This document shows, one piece after another, positions 30,357-40,334 of a DNA stretch of 64,000 nucleotides; position 1 is the first letter of the stretch, and every line of letters starts with the position of its first letter. The notes beneath the pieces are model-generated. The model had not been told where the DNA came from and did no database searches. It worked only from the letters and a program-made list of their open reading frames with translations. Origin of the DNA: Wenyingzhuangia heitensis. Lineage in GTDB: Bacteria > Bacteroidota > Bacteroidia > Flavobacteriales > Flavobacteriaceae. Location of the stretch: positions 1,302,001 through 1,366,000 of the forward strand of contig NZ_JAASQL010000001.1 in the NCBI RefSeq assembly GCF_011762155.1, given 5' to 3'. A program made the position numbers and the translations under genes.

Positions 30357-31499
30357 CTTTAATTGATAGAGTCCGATAATAGGACCGACAGCTAATAAAG
30401 GCAAAGCAATAGCAATAGAAGTATAATTTAACAATTGTTTTAAGGCATAAATACTAAGAATAGTCACCAAAAAACCAATGCTGGTAGCTATTGTTAAAGC
30501 AGTACCATTATAGTTTTTAATACTAGTCTGATTTATTAGAGCTGATAAAAGAGGAGAATCAGCCACTACTGTAGTCCCCCAAATCATTAAAAAAGGAAAA
30601 AAGAAATACTCAGGTAGGTGAATTGTAACAGGACTTAGTAAACAACAAATAGCAGAAATTGTTAAAGCCCATTTAGCAACCTTTACATTTGTTTTGGTTT
30701 TTGCCAATTTACCCGCAATTACACAACCCAAACTGCCTATACTAATTACTATAAAAGACCACAAAGCAATATTGTAGTTTTGATGATTTTTAGTGTTGTA
30801 ATATTCTATGATTAAAGGAGTAAATGCCCAAAAAGTATAGAGCTCCCACATGTGACCAAAGTACCCAAAAGAAGCTTTTCTAAATTCTTTTTTTTGGAAC
30901 AATTTAGGAATGATAGAAAAATCTATTTTCTGTATTTCTTTTTTAGCAGGAGTGTTTAAAAACAACATCATAATAGCTCCTATGGTGGCTAGTACAGAAC
31001 TTGTTAAAATTACTAAAGTCCAGTCTATGTTTATCTTAAAACTAGCTATAAAATGCGGGAATGCAGTTCCCAAAACCAAAGCACCTACCAATATTCCTAA
31101 GGCATTACTAATGGTTTTAGGAAAAAAATAAGCCGCTATTTTCATTCCTACAGGGTATACGCCTGCTAAAAACAAACCCGTTAAAAAGCGGGCAATAAAT
31201 ATTTGATTAAAATTTAGATTAGGAAATAAAATAGAAGCGTTAAATAACGCACCTAATAGAATACTAATAGAAAAGACAATATTGGCTTTAAACCGATCTG
31301 CTAAATTAAAAATAGCATAACACAAGCTCCCCAATATAAAACCTAGTTGAGTGGCTATGGTTAACGATGTAAGTAAATTGGTGTTGTTTAAATGATGTGC
31401 TAAAGCAATTTCATTTAAAACAGCATTGCTACTAAACCACAAAGAAGTTCCAAAAAATTGACTAATTACAATAAGTGTCAGCATTAGTGTTTTGTTCAT
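30345..31499 (-). CDS. Major facilitator superfamily transporter
   Basis: 384 residues with about 12 transmembrane helices. The first half contains the MFS loop 2-3 region (YAIFNLADRFKANIVFS) and the helix-4 region RFLTGLFLAGVYPVGMKIAA. The N-terminal MNKTLMLTLIVISQFFGTSLWFSSNAV resembles a group of MFS carriers common in Bacteroidetes whose substrate is unknown. Both substrate and direction of transport are unassigned. It stands as a single minus-strand gene between the LRR lipoprotein and topB. Confidence 0.88.
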   Translation of the reverse strand: MNKTLMLTLIVISQFFGTSLWFSSNAVLNEIALAHHLNNTNLLTSLTIATQLGFILGSLCYAIFNLADRFKANIVFSISILLGALFNASILFPNLNFNQIFIARFLTGLFLAGVYPVGMKIAAYFFPKTISNALGILVGALVLGTAFPHFIASFKINIDWTLVILTSSVLATIGAIMMLFLNTPAKKEIQKIDFSIIPKLFQKKEFRKASFGYFGHMWELYTFWAFTPLIIEYYNTKNHQNYNIALWSFIVISIGSLGCVIAGKLAKTKTNVKVAKWALTISAICCLLSPVTIHLPEYFFFPFLMIWGTTVVADSPLLSALINQTSIKNYNGTALTIATSIGFLVTILSIYALKQLLNYTSIAIALPLLAVGPIIGLYQLKLKN

Positions 31500-31655
31500 A
31501 AAATAAAGTTATAATAAAAGAGTCGGTAAACTGTGAATATCTTTCTTTTTAAACCAGCTAAAGTTTCTATTATTTTTGTTTTCTTTGATAGTTATCTAAA
31601 GTTACTTTATTACTGTTTTTAATTAAGAAGTGAATTAATAGAATAAATTGTATTA

Positions 31656-33956
31656 ATGAAAGTTTGTATTGCCGAAAAACCAAGTGTTGCCAAAGAAATA
31701 GCTACTGTTTTAGGAGCTAATGTTCGTTGTGATGGCTATTTTGAAGGAAATGGATATCAAGTTACATGGACATTTGGACATTTGTGCGGATTGTATGCTC
31801 CGCATGAATACAAACCTCATTGGAAAAGTTGGAATTTAGATACCTTACCCATGTTACCAGAACGTTTTGAGGTTAAGGTAATGGAAGATAAAGGAGTACA
31901 AAAACAATTTAGGACCATCAAGTTTTTATTTGACAAGGCTGATCTTGTGATTAACTGTGGCGATGCAGGAACAGAAGGAGAGCTAATTCAACGTTGGGTT
32001 ATTAACCAGGCAGGATACAAAGGAAAGGTTGAGCGTTTGTGGATTTCATCCTTAACCACAGAAGCAATTAAAGAAGGTTTTGAAAAATTAGTCCCCTCAG
32101 AAAAATATGATAATTTGTATTACGCAGGTAGTTCTAGAGCTATAGGAGATTGGTTGTTAGGAATGAATGCTACACGTTTGTATACTTTAAAATACGGTAG
32201 AGACAGGCAAGTGTTGTCTATTGGTAGAGTGCAAACTCCCACTTTAGCTATGGTGGTAAAACGCTTTTTAGAAATTCAAAACTTTAAACCTGCCCCGTAT
32301 TGGGAAATTCAGACAACTTATAGAGAGACTGTTTTTAATAACGAACAAGGACGTTACTTAAAAAAAGAAGATGGAGAACAAACTATGGAATTAATTAAAG
32401 GAAAACCTTTAAAAATTGTATCTGTAGAAAAAAAGAAAGGAAAAGAATATGCACCTAAGTTATTTGACTTAACAGGATTGCAAGTTTATTGTAATAATAA
32501 ATTTGGATTTACTGCCGATGAAACCTTAAAGTTAACACAAGGTTTATACGAAAAAAAAGTAGTTACCTATCCACGTGTAGATACTACCTTTTTACCAAAT
32601 GATGTGTATCCTAAAGTAAGAGGGATTTTATCAAAATTAACCAAATATGCAAGGTTAACAGCTCCTGTATTGGCAGAAGCTAAAATTAAAAAATCGACCA
32701 AGGTTTTTAATGATAAAAAAGTAACAGACCACCATGCTATTATTCCAACAGGGGTAGAAGAACCGTTACATGCAAATGCCCAAAAAGTGTACGATATTAT
32801 TACACGTAGATTTATAGCTGCTTTTTATCCAGATAGTGATGTGTCTAACACCACGGTATTGGCAGAAGTAGAAAAAATAGGATTTAAAACCACAGGAAAA
32901 GAAATTTTATCTGAAGGATGGAGAATTGTTTTTAAAACTCCAGAACAAAATCAGGCAGCTGTTAAAAAAACGGATGATGAAACAATAATGCCAACCTTTG
33001 TAAAAGGAGAGTCAGGAGAACATGAACCTTCTTTTTTAGAAAAAGAAACCAAACCACCAAAACAATATACAGAAGCCACCTTGTTGCGTGCTATGGAAAC
33101 GGCAGGTAAACAGGTAAAAGATGATGAGCTTAGAGATTTAATGAAAGAGAACGGAATAGGAAGACCTTCTACCCGAGCAAGCATTATAGAAACATTGTTT
33201 AAGCGTACTTATATAGAACGTAATAAAAAACAAATTTTACCAACCTCTACAGGGATTCAATTAATTACAACCATTCAGAATAAATTATTAAAATCTGCAA
33301 GGTTAACAGGGGAGTGGGAAAAACAATTAAAAGACATAGAAAAAGGAACATACAATGCTGCTACTTTTATCAATAACATGAAAAAAATGGTTGATGATTT
33401 GGTGGTAGAGGTTCGTTTGTCTAACCACAGACCTATTGTGATTGATGCTGTAACCAAAACAAGTGTTGTAGCTCCTAAAAAGGAAGCCAAAGGGGTTGTA
33501 GGTATAGAATGTCCTAAATGCAAACAAGGGCACCTGTTAAAAGGATCCAAAGCTTATGGATGTAGCAAGTACAATGATAGTTGTGATTTTGTTTTGCCAT
33601 TTGAATTTATGGGTAAAAAAATATCAGAGAATCAGTTTATAAGATTACTGTCTAAAGGAAGTACGGTAAACTTAAAAGGTTTTATATCTGCCAATGGAAA
33701 GGTAGATGGAATGGTTGTTTTTAATGATTTATATAAATTAAGTTTAAAACAAAAACAAGCTAAAGAAATAACTGTTCCAGATGTATTAACATGTCCCAAA
33801 TGTAAAAAAGGAACTGTTCTAAAAGGAAGTTCTGCTTATGGTTGTTCTAACTATAAATCTGGCTGTGATTTTAAAATGGATTTTACAACCATTAAAAACA
33901 AAGCAGCAGGTAAAGCAATTACCAAAGCTTTAGTTTGGCAATTGCTAAATTCTTAA
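31656..33956 (+). CDS. topB: DNA topoisomerase III (type IA)
   Basis: 766 residues. The N-terminal Toprim domain has MKVCIAEKPSVAKEIATVLG and the acidic NCGDAGTEGELIQRW (about residues 100-114). The catalytic Tyr is Y305 in VVTYPRVDTTFLP. The IGRPSTRASIIETL motif is present near residue 500. Two C-terminal zinc-ribbon-like modules (CPKCKQGHLLKG..YGC and CPKCKKGTVLKG..YGC, each with a closing Cys) follow. It breaks one DNA strand at a time to decatenate and to relax negatively supercoiled DNA. ATG start at 31656; no co-transcribed neighbour. Confidence 0.96.
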   Translation: MKVCIAEKPSVAKEIATVLGANVRCDGYFEGNGYQVTWTFGHLCGLYAPHEYKPHWKSWNLDTLPMLPERFEVKVMEDKGVQKQFRTIKFLFDKADLVINCGDAGTEGELIQRWVINQAGYKGKVERLWISSLTTEAIKEGFEKLVPSEKYDNLYYAGSSRAIGDWLLGMNATRLYTLKYGRDRQVLSIGRVQTPTLAMVVKRFLEIQNFKPAPYWEIQTTYRETVFNNEQGRYLKKEDGEQTMELIKGKPLKIVSVEKKKGKEYAPKLFDLTGLQVYCNNKFGFTADETLKLTQGLYEKKVVTYPRVDTTFLPNDVYPKVRGILSKLTKYARLTAPVLAEAKIKKSTKVFNDKKVTDHHAIIPTGVEEPLHANAQKVYDIITRRFIAAFYPDSDVSNTTVLAEVEKIGFKTTGKEILSEGWRIVFKTPEQNQAAVKKTDDETIMPTFVKGESGEHEPSFLEKETKPPKQYTEATLLRAMETAGKQVKDDELRDLMKENGIGRPSTRASIIETLFKRTYIERNKKQILPTSTGIQLITTIQNKLLKSARLTGEWEKQLKDIEKGTYNAATFINNMKKMVDDLVVEVRLSNHRPIVIDAVTKTSVVAPKKEAKGVVGIECPKCKQGHLLKGSKAYGCSKYNDSCDFVLPFEFMGKKISENQFIRLLSKGSTVNLKGFISANGKVDGMVVFNDLYKLSLKQKQAKEITVPDVLTCPKCKKGTVLKGSSAYGCSNYKSGCDFKMDFTTIKNKAAGKAITKALVWQLLNS

Positions 33957-33977
33957 ACAAAAAATACACAATAAAAT

Positions 33978-34223
33978 TTATCGTCTGTAATACAAACGAG
34001 AAAATCTTGTTTTGTGATAATAATTCATAAATAGTTTGTAATTAAGAGCTCCAGAAGTAATCATTATAAAATAGATTATAGAAAACTTAGATTGTAAAAA
34101 ACTCTCATTTAGTATTTCGTTAACGGTAAAATAAAAAGTGAAAACAAGTAGAAACCAAATTGTAGTAGCGTTAACAATATTTTTTTTTGTGGGGCGTTTT
34201 AACCAATTACGTTTTTTTCGCAT
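33978..34223 (-). CDS. Small two-helix membrane protein
   Basis: 81 residues: a basic N-terminus (MRKKRNWLKRPTKK), two hydrophobic helices (NATTIWFLLVFTFYFTV and FSIIYFIMITSGALNY), then a basic tail rich in Arg and Tyr. It has a sensible start and length, and lies convergent with topB, 21 bp apart. No family recognised. Basic ends on both sides of the helical pair suggest a hairpin with both termini in the cytoplasm. Confidence 0.68.
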   Translation of the reverse strand: MRKKRNWLKRPTKKNIVNATTIWFLLVFTFYFTVNEILNESFLQSKFSIIYFIMITSGALNYKLFMNYYHKTRFSRLYYRR

Positions 34224-34276
34224 GTTGTTAAATTAAGTTATTAGGGTATATGAAATATACTCAAATTATAGAGAAA

Positions 34277-34306
34277 AAAAAACGAGCTTGTAAAAGCTCG
34301 TTTTTT
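34277..34306 (-). terminator. Rho-independent terminator after 34337 gene
   Basis: Perfect 13-bp inverted repeat AAAAAACGAGCTT / AAGCTCGTTTTTT with a 4-base loop. It lies 31 bp past the stop of the minus-strand gene ending at 34337. Confidence 0.88.
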
Positions 34307-34336
34307 ATAAATTTGATAAACTTAACTAATTGTAAT

Positions 34337-35086
34337 TTAGTTTGTTCTAGCCATAATATCTTTTATAACCGCTTTGTTTACTGGGTTAACACGTGTTAGT
34401 ATGAAGTTACCGAAATCGTCAAAAGTTCCTGTTCCTTTAATGTTTTTGGTGTTTAAAATATAGGTTTCATCATTTTCTTTAGCTTTTAAACTCCCAATAA
34501 TAGTATTGTTAAAACGTACTTTATATTCGTTTTTAGTTGTTGGTAAAAACTCATATTTTTTGTTTTTAAATTCTAAAATAAAATCAACTACACTATTGTT
34601 TTTTGCATTTGCTATTTTTTGTGCAGGTTGGTTTTTAGAGATAATATTAACAGTTGCTTTTGCAGGAGTAAATTTATGTTCAGATATATTAGGGTCTTTT
34701 AAAGCTTCTCCAATAGCCTCAAAATAACTAGCTTTAAATTCTTTAATTCTACTTTTACCTTCTATACTAGTAAATATTTTTTTACCGTAGCAATCGTTAA
34801 AAATTAAAATCATTTTTGTCATCATAAACCCCGATTTTTCTATTTCTAAATGTAAAATATCACAAGGGTTAATATTTTCTATCGTATCATCATCTTTAAT
34901 AAAAGAGGTGAAATTATATTTTTCTAAACTAGCTTTTAGTACTTTGTTAATGTTATGTTCATTAGGCTCGTCTTGAAAAGAGAATTGCTTAGGAATCAAT
35001 ATATATCCGTATTGATTTAATTTTTTTTGGGATTGTATTGATAATGCAGTAAATAATACTAAAATAAAAAAAGGTATGTTTTTCAT
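34337..35086 (-). CDS. Conserved secreted hypothetical protein
   Basis: 249 residues with a signal peptide (MKNIPFFILVLFTALSIQSQ). The first part (about 25-130) begins LNQYGYILIPKQFSFQDEPNEHNINKV and recalls small periplasmic proteins with an alpha/beta layout. The second part (about 165-245) consists of short strands ending TGTFDDFGNFILTRVNPVNK. No catalytic motif. It is followed by its own terminator and preceded by a HEAT-like protein gene 58 bp upstream. Function unknown. Confidence 0.75.
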   Translation of the reverse strand: MKNIPFFILVLFTALSIQSQKKLNQYGYILIPKQFSFQDEPNEHNINKVLKASLEKYNFTSFIKDDDTIENINPCDILHLEIEKSGFMMTKMILIFNDCYGKKIFTSIEGKSRIKEFKASYFEAIGEALKDPNISEHKFTPAKATVNIISKNQPAQKIANAKNNSVVDFILEFKNKKYEFLPTTKNEYKVRFNNTIIGSLKAKENDETYILNTKNIKGTGTFDDFGNFILTRVNPVNKAVIKDIMARTN

Positions 35087-35144
35087 AAACGTTAAAATGG
35101 CTTGTTAAAAAAATGAATATACTAAAAACGAACGAATACTATAT

Positions 35145-35645
35145 TTATTTTCCAGTCTTAATAATTCTATCTATTATTTTTTTTATTCCAGGAGATAAAG
35201 TTTCTAAATATTGTTCTTGACAAATAAACGCTAGTTCTCCACTTAGCTCTGGATATTTTTGATAAGTTTTATAAATTTGTTTAAAAGCAAAATGTCTTAC
35301 AGAAGATGATTTTGTAATATCTTCCCATAGATTCATGCATGTATCAAACAATTTTCCTTCTTGTTCATCATCTAATTTCATTTTTGCTAAAATCTTTAAG
35401 ATTTCACGTTGATGTCCGTCTTTTTTATTGGGAATATTTTGAATAAAATCATCAATGTAAGGATGTATTCTGTCATCATCTTTTTTAGTACAATGGGTTA
35501 AAATCCAGGTAGCTCTCCAAGCGTGTGGCTGTTTGTTAGTTAAAGCTATTTGTATGGCTGCTGCATGTACTTCTGCTTGTTCTTGAAAAGTTTGAATTAA
35601 AAAATCTTTGTCAATTCTTTCGTCAAGTATAAAGTCTAAATTCAT
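35145..35645 (-). CDS. HEAT-like alpha-helical protein
   Basis: 166 residues, all alpha-helical by composition, with a short tandem-helix pattern (AAAIQIALTNKQPHAWRATWIL, then REILKILAKMKLDDEQEGKLFD, then SSVRHFAFKQIYKTYQKYPEL) like HEAT or adaptin repeats. No signal peptide, so cytoplasmic. No family assigned with confidence. It is transcribed divergently from the ferredoxin gene, 59 bp away, and another helical-repeat protein (AlkC-like) lies just beyond, but the three are not on one transcript. Confidence 0.7.
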   Translation of the reverse strand: MNLDFILDERIDKDFLIQTFQEQAEVHAAAIQIALTNKQPHAWRATWILTHCTKKDDDRIHPYIDDFIQNIPNKKDGHQREILKILAKMKLDDEQEGKLFDTCMNLWEDITKSSSVRHFAFKQIYKTYQKYPELSGELAFICQEQYLETLSPGIKKIIDRIIKTGK

Positions 35646-35704
35646 GTTTTAAAAATACAAGAAAAAGGGTTGGGTTTTAAATAATGAAAGGCTAATTTTA
35701 AATA

Positions 35705-36019
35705 ATGAATTTTTTTTACATAGATAGCGTTGGAACCAAACACAAACTACCTTTTAAAGTATATAGTTATAGAAATGTAATGGAATTAATTGCGGCAGAA
35801 GGATTGGAAGATTTTGGAGATTGTATGGGACGTGCTTGGTGCGGAACTTGTGCGGTGAAAGTAGTTTCTGGAAATTTAGTTGATGATAAAACCAAAGAAG
35901 AAAAATTATGTTTAGTCTCTAACTTTTTAGAAGCTACCAAAAGATTAACTTGTCAAATTTCTTTAACTAAAGAGTTAGAAGGTGTTGTTTTACAATATGA
36001 TGCTAATGATTTTGTTTAG
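35705..36019 (+). CDS. [2Fe-2S] ferredoxin
   Basis: 104 residues with the plant-type ferredoxin cluster pattern: C40, C46 and C49 ([12 protein letters not shown]) and the fourth ligand C83 in RLTCQIS. An extra Cys, C69, lies between. It should carry one [2Fe-2S] cluster and pass single electrons. The partner is not clear: the neighbouring genes are a HEAT-like protein (divergent) and an AlkC-like protein (convergent, 3 bp away). Confidence 0.92.
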
Positions 36020-36022
36020 AAA

Positions 36023-37123
36023 TCAATAAGTCAATTTAAAATTAGAGAAATCAAATTCTTTACCATTGGCTATTATAGAAATTTGGTGTTTTCCGTAATA
36101 ATATTTTCGGGTACTTATAAGTTTAAAATGTTGCTTTTTTCTAATTTTAGTGATGCTATAAGGAGCAAATTCTTTCTGACTTATTTGAAATATTTTTTTA
36201 GAAAGTGTTCCGTTGTTTTTTAAGTAATAAACAGCATACTCTAAACGAATTAAAGTCTGTGTTTTTGCATTGTTTATAATATCAAAAGAGAAATGTAAAT
36301 CATCACCTAGTTTAATTAAAGTATGACTTAATTTAAAATTTTGAACATCAATTTGAGCGGTATTTCCAAAACCAAAAACAGCCATTATTGTAGGTTCTGC
36401 TTGTTTTAGCAAATTTCTGTTGGCATGTTTTAAAATCCAATCGGTATGTTCGGTTTCTCCAAAGTGTTTTTCTGTAAAATCAATTAAAACTTGTTTGTTG
36501 TCTTTCGATATATCATTTAAATTGTTGGCCACACTTTTTCGTACATACAACTCAGAATCGTTTACTAAATTTTCTAAAATTGAAATTATTTTAGTAGGAT
36601 CTTTTTTTAAATAAGGAAGAGCCATTGCCCATGGTAAGCGAGGCCTACAACCTTCGCTAGCCAATCTTCTTAAGTGTTTGTTGGGATGAAAACTCCACTC
36701 AGTCATTTTAGCAATTACATAATTTGTGTGTGCTATAATAAACGGACGTATGGCAAATTCGCAACTAACATAGGGAGTAATGGTTTCAAAACTAGCAATG
36801 CTTTCTACCAAATAATCTTGTCCATACATTTCAATATAATCAGGTAAAAACAAATATTCAAAACCACCAGGTATGTTGTGTTTTTGTAAAACAGCAATTA
36901 ACTGTTTAATTTCTTTAACAGCAGTTTTAAAATCGGGAGCTAAAAAAAAATGTAACGTTTTTGTAATATGATGCATTCTGCTTTTTAATTCATATTGTTC
37001 CCATTCGGTAGAAAAAATAAGTTTTAAAAATTGTTCATCTTTTGTGTTGGGATGTATTTCTTTAAAAGCATTTAAAAATGAGTCGAAAAAAGAATGATTG
37101 TATGCGTTTTTTAGTGGTTCCAT
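36023..37123 (-). CDS. AlkC/AlkD-type DNA alkylation repair protein
   Basis: 366 residues. About 260 residues of paired helices of HEAT type carry the family landmarks EFAIRPFIIAHTNYVIAKMTEW, NKHLRRLASEGCRPRLPWA and ELYVRKSVANNLNDISKD. The last ~95 residues (from about LIKLGDDLHFSFDI) are beta-rich, and an Ig-like C-terminal domain is known in some AlkC proteins. The family excises N-alkylated bases such as 3-methyladenine without base flipping. ATG start; convergent with the ferredoxin gene. Confidence 0.87.
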   Translation of the reverse strand: MEPLKNAYNHSFFDSFLNAFKEIHPNTKDEQFLKLIFSTEWEQYELKSRMHHITKTLHFFLAPDFKTAVKEIKQLIAVLQKHNIPGGFEYLFLPDYIEMYGQDYLVESIASFETITPYVSCEFAIRPFIIAHTNYVIAKMTEWSFHPNKHLRRLASEGCRPRLPWAMALPYLKKDPTKIISILENLVNDSELYVRKSVANNLNDISKDNKQVLIDFTEKHFGETEHTDWILKHANRNLLKQAEPTIMAVFGFGNTAQIDVQNFKLSHTLIKLGDDLHFSFDIINNAKTQTLIRLEYAVYYLKNNGTLSKKIFQISQKEFAPYSITKIRKKQHFKLISTRKYYYGKHQISIIANGKEFDFSNFKLTY

Positions 37124-37188
37124 AGACTTTATAAATTTAAAGAATGGAAAATCAAAAACCTATCAAATCAATTCTATATTTTTGTAAA

Positions 37189-38409
37189 ATGCAATCACTA
37201 TTAATTATCGGTTATGTTTGGCCAGAGCCTAGTGCTACGGCAGCAGGTAGCAGAATGCTTCAAATTATAGAACAATTTCAATTGTCTGGCTATCAAATAA
37301 CATTTGCAAGTCCAGCTTTGCAGCCAGAGTTGGCTTATGATTTGTCTTTACTAAATATAGCTGTTAAAAAAATAACATTAAACAATTCTTCTTTTGATGA
37401 GTTTGTAGTTGCTTTAAATCCATCAATAGTAATGTTTGATCGGTTTATGATGGAAGAACAATTTGGATGGAGAATAGAAAAAAAATGTCCACAAGCTATT
37501 AAAATTTTAGACTCTGAAGATTTACATTTTTTAAGAAAAGCAAGACAACAAGCTGTTAAAAAAGAAAAAGAATTACCTGTTGACTTAATAAATACTGAAG
37601 ATGCTAAAAGAGAGCTTGCAAGTATTTATAGGTGTGATGTTACGTTTACTATTTCGGAATTTGAAATGAATTATTTGCAAGAGATATATAAAATACCAAC
37701 TTATTTATTGTGGTATTTTCCTTTTTTGGTTGATGTAGATACTAGTTTAAAACCAGAATTTAAAGAAAGACAAGATTTTTTGTTTATAGGAAATTTTATA
37801 CATACCCCAAATTGGGATGCTGTTTTGCAATTAAAACAAACTATTTGGCCACTTATAAAAAAACAATTACCTAAAGCCAATTTGCATATTTATGGAGGAT
37901 ATCCTTCAGAAAAAGTATTTCAGCTGCACAATAAAAAAGATGGTTTTTTAGTACACGGTAGGGCAGAAGATGTAAATTTAGTAATGCAACAGGCTAAAGT
38001 AAGCTTGGCACCTATTCGGTTTGGAGCAGGTTTAAAAGGAAAGTTAATAGATGCTATGCAGAATAAAACTCCGTTTGTAACCAGTAAAATTGGTGCAGAA
38101 GGAATGTTTGGTGAATTAGATTTTAAGGAATCTGTAAGTAATTCTATTCAAGATTTTGTAGCAAAAGCAGTTCAGTTGTATCAACAAAAAGAGAAGTGGA
38201 AAATTGCGGTTCTAAAAGGAACTAAGGTTTTAGAAAAAAGGTTTTGTAAACATGTATATAGAAATGTTTTTATAGAAAATTTAAACAGATTAAAGTCTGA
38301 TTATCAAGCTCAAAGAATTCAAAACTTTATAGGTTCCATGTTGCAACATCACACATTAAAAAGTTCTATGTATATGTCTAAATGGATAGAAGAAAAAAAC
38401 AAGGGTTAA
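37189..38409 (+). CDS. GT4-type (GT-B fold) glycosyltransferase
   Basis: 406 residues from ATG at 37189 (MQSLLIIGYVWPEPSATAAG). An earlier ATG at 37144 would add 15 residues before the first beta strand and is less likely. The C-terminal half has the GT-B nucleotide-sugar pattern: FLFIGNFIHTPNWDAV, LHIYGGYPSEKVF, and the donor-binding APIRFGAGLKGKLIDAMQNKTPFVTS with the conserved acidic region following. It probably transfers a sugar to a surface polysaccharide or glycoprotein. No sugar operon adjoins; it is convergent with the LpxR-like gene (4-bp overlap). Confidence 0.85.
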   Translation: MQSLLIIGYVWPEPSATAAGSRMLQIIEQFQLSGYQITFASPALQPELAYDLSLLNIAVKKITLNNSSFDEFVVALNPSIVMFDRFMMEEQFGWRIEKKCPQAIKILDSEDLHFLRKARQQAVKKEKELPVDLINTEDAKRELASIYRCDVTFTISEFEMNYLQEIYKIPTYLLWYFPFLVDVDTSLKPEFKERQDFLFIGNFIHTPNWDAVLQLKQTIWPLIKKQLPKANLHIYGGYPSEKVFQLHNKKDGFLVHGRAEDVNLVMQQAKVSLAPIRFGAGLKGKLIDAMQNKTPFVTSKIGAEGMFGELDFKESVSNSIQDFVAKAVQLYQQKEKWKIAVLKGTKVLEKRFCKHVYRNVFIENLNRLKSDYQAQRIQNFIGSMLQHHTLKSSMYMSKWIEEKNKG

Positions 38410-39356
38410 AATTTATAAGAAACGTTAATCGTTCCATAACGAATCCATTTAGAGCTAATTTCTTGTGTTTTTTTTGTATGAAAAACCTGATGATAGCTAA
38501 TATTCCATCGTTCTAAATTCCAATAATAACCAATATCTGTAAGCCACACAAAAGGTTCTATATGAAACTCTTTTTGAGTAGGATTGTTCCACAACTCCCC
38601 TGTTATAGTGTTGTCTTTTGCTTGGTAGGTAACATAAGATTTAACACCCCAATAACATTCTTTTACCCAGTTTTCTGAATTGGTTTGCAATGCCGTTCCA
38701 AAAAAACTAGTATTGGCAATAGAGGTGTGTTTGTAATGTTTAGAATGAAATTTAAAAGCCAATCCTGATGAGAAATTAGCAAAAATGGAATTTAATGTTG
38801 TTTTGTTAATAAGGGATATTTGTGTTTTTTTTTCGGGTTTATAATAAAAATTATAAACATAATCTAAGTGTATACCAATGCTAAGTATTTGTTTTACTTG
38901 TGTTTTCCAACCCTCAGATTCTGGTATGTCGTAAAATTGATGAATAAAGTTTTGAGCCTCTTTAGCTCCTGTTTTTTTTCCAGTATATCCTGTGTTTATA
39001 CCAATAGTTAATATGTTTTTATCATTTATAAATCGCTCAGAATAACGAGCATATACATAACCAGCATAGGGTCTGTCTTGGTTGTATACATTAGGAATGT
39101 CAGAATTGTAAGGGTTGTACATTTTTTGTCCCAAACGGATTTCTTTTATTTTTTTTGTAAAATGACCATATTTTGTAGGGGTTGCTTTTTTGTAAAACAA
39201 CTCTAATCCGTTGGTGTAGTATTCATCTAAAAAAAAAGAAACATATAAATCGTTGTCGGAACTAAAACCAAACTCCTTGTTTTTTTTAATTTGAGCATTT
39301 AGATGATAAACATGTAAACTAAGGGTTAAGAAAAATAAAACTCTAGGTAATTTCAT
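38406..39356 (-). CDS. LpxR-family lipid A deacylase-like outer-membrane protein
   Basis: 316 residues with a signal peptide ending near LNAQ. The N-terminal part has the LpxR landmarks EFGFSSDNDLY (asparagine and aspartates), DEYYTNGLELFY and DRPYAGYVYARY. The rest forms beta strands and ends with INVSYKF, a typical barrel C-terminus. LpxR enzymes in Proteobacteria remove the 3'-acyloxyacyl group of lipid A in the outer membrane with Ca2+; the same reaction here is inferred. It overlaps the convergent GT4 gene by 4 bp and is divergent from the polyphosphate kinase operon. Confidence 0.84.
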   Translation of the reverse strand: MKLPRVLFFLTLSLHVYHLNAQIKKNKEFGFSSDNDLYVSFFLDEYYTNGLELFYKKATPTKYGHFTKKIKEIRLGQKMYNPYNSDIPNVYNQDRPYAGYVYARYSERFINDKNILTIGINTGYTGKKTGAKEAQNFIHQFYDIPESEGWKTQVKQILSIGIHLDYVYNFYYKPEKKTQISLINKTTLNSIFANFSSGLAFKFHSKHYKHTSIANTSFFGTALQTNSENWVKECYWGVKSYVTYQAKDNTITGELWNNPTQKEFHIEPFVWLTDIGYYWNLERWNISYHQVFHTKKTQEISSKWIRYGTINVSYKF

Positions 39357-39471
39357 AGATAATAGATACTTAAAGAATCCAAAAATACAATTATTAACCT
39401 AGTAAAACTATGCCAAAAGAAGTGGAATATGTATATTTACTTGATCGCTAAAATGATATAATTTTTATAAA

Positions 39472-40329
39472 ATGAGTGAAAAGGAAAAATTAACGATTGA
39501 AGACTTAGCTTCAGTTACCTCAAAACCAGATTTGATAGAAAAATTAGAACAAAAGAACATTGATGTTTCTGATATTCTAAATAAAATTAAATATGAAGAA
39601 GAGTTAAAGCTATTACAAGTAGAATTGGTAAAGCTTCAGCAATGGATTAAAAAAAATAACAAACGTGTTGCTGTTATTTTTGAAGGAAGAGATGCTGCAG
39701 GAAAAGGAGGTGCTATTCGTAGATTTATGGAACATTTAAATCCTCGTTCTACCAGATTGGTAGCTTTAAACAAACCCACAGATATAGAAAAAGGACAATG
39801 GTATTTTATGCGATACATAAAAGAATTACCAAATCCTGGAGAAATTGTTTTTTTTGATAGAAGCTGGTACAACCGTGCAGTGGTAGAACCTGTAATGGGC
39901 TTTTGTTCTGATGAGCAATACAAAATATTTATGGCTCAAGTACCAGAATTTGAACACATGCTTTACGAAGATGATTTGATTATTATTAAATTTTGGCTAT
40001 CCATATCTAAACACGAACAAATAACTCGTTTTAATTCTAGGCAAGAAAACCCTCTAAAAAGATGGAAATTTAGTCCTGTAGATAAAAAAGGTCAAGAATT
40101 ATGGAATAGCTACACTACTTATAAAGAACACATGTTTAGCAAAACCCATACAACTTATAGTCCTTGGGTAATTGTAAAAACAAACGATAAGCAAGAGGCT
40201 AGGTTAGAGAGCATACGTTATGTATTGTCTAAGTTTGATTATGATGGAAAAGAAGAAGCAAAAGCTAATTTATTTCCAGATCCAAACGTAGTTATGCATT
40301 ATTTTAGATCATCTTATCAAATAGACTAA
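39472..40329 (+). CDS. ppk2: Polyphosphate kinase 2 (first copy)
   Basis: 285 residues. It shows the PPK2 P-loop EGRDAAGKGG at residues 71-80, followed by AIRRFMEHLNPR, and the Walker B-region IVFFDRSWYNRAVVEPV. PPK2 enzymes phosphorylate nucleoside mono- or diphosphates with inorganic polyphosphate, or the reverse. It is the first gene of a tight three-gene operon (5 bp and 2 bp gaps) with a second PPK2 and a kinase-like protein. The sub-class (NDP or NMP acceptor) cannot be fixed by eye. Confidence 0.94.
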   Translation: MSEKEKLTIEDLASVTSKPDLIEKLEQKNIDVSDILNKIKYEEELKLLQVELVKLQQWIKKNNKRVAVIFEGRDAAGKGGAIRRFMEHLNPRSTRLVALNKPTDIEKGQWYFMRYIKELPNPGEIVFFDRSWYNRAVVEPVMGFCSDEQYKIFMAQVPEFEHMLYEDDLIIIKFWLSISKHEQITRFNSRQENPLKRWKFSPVDKKGQELWNSYTTYKEHMFSKTHTTYSPWVIVKTNDKQEARLESIRYVLSKFDYDGKEEAKANLFPDPNVVMHYFRSSYQID

Positions 40330-40334
40330 AGCAA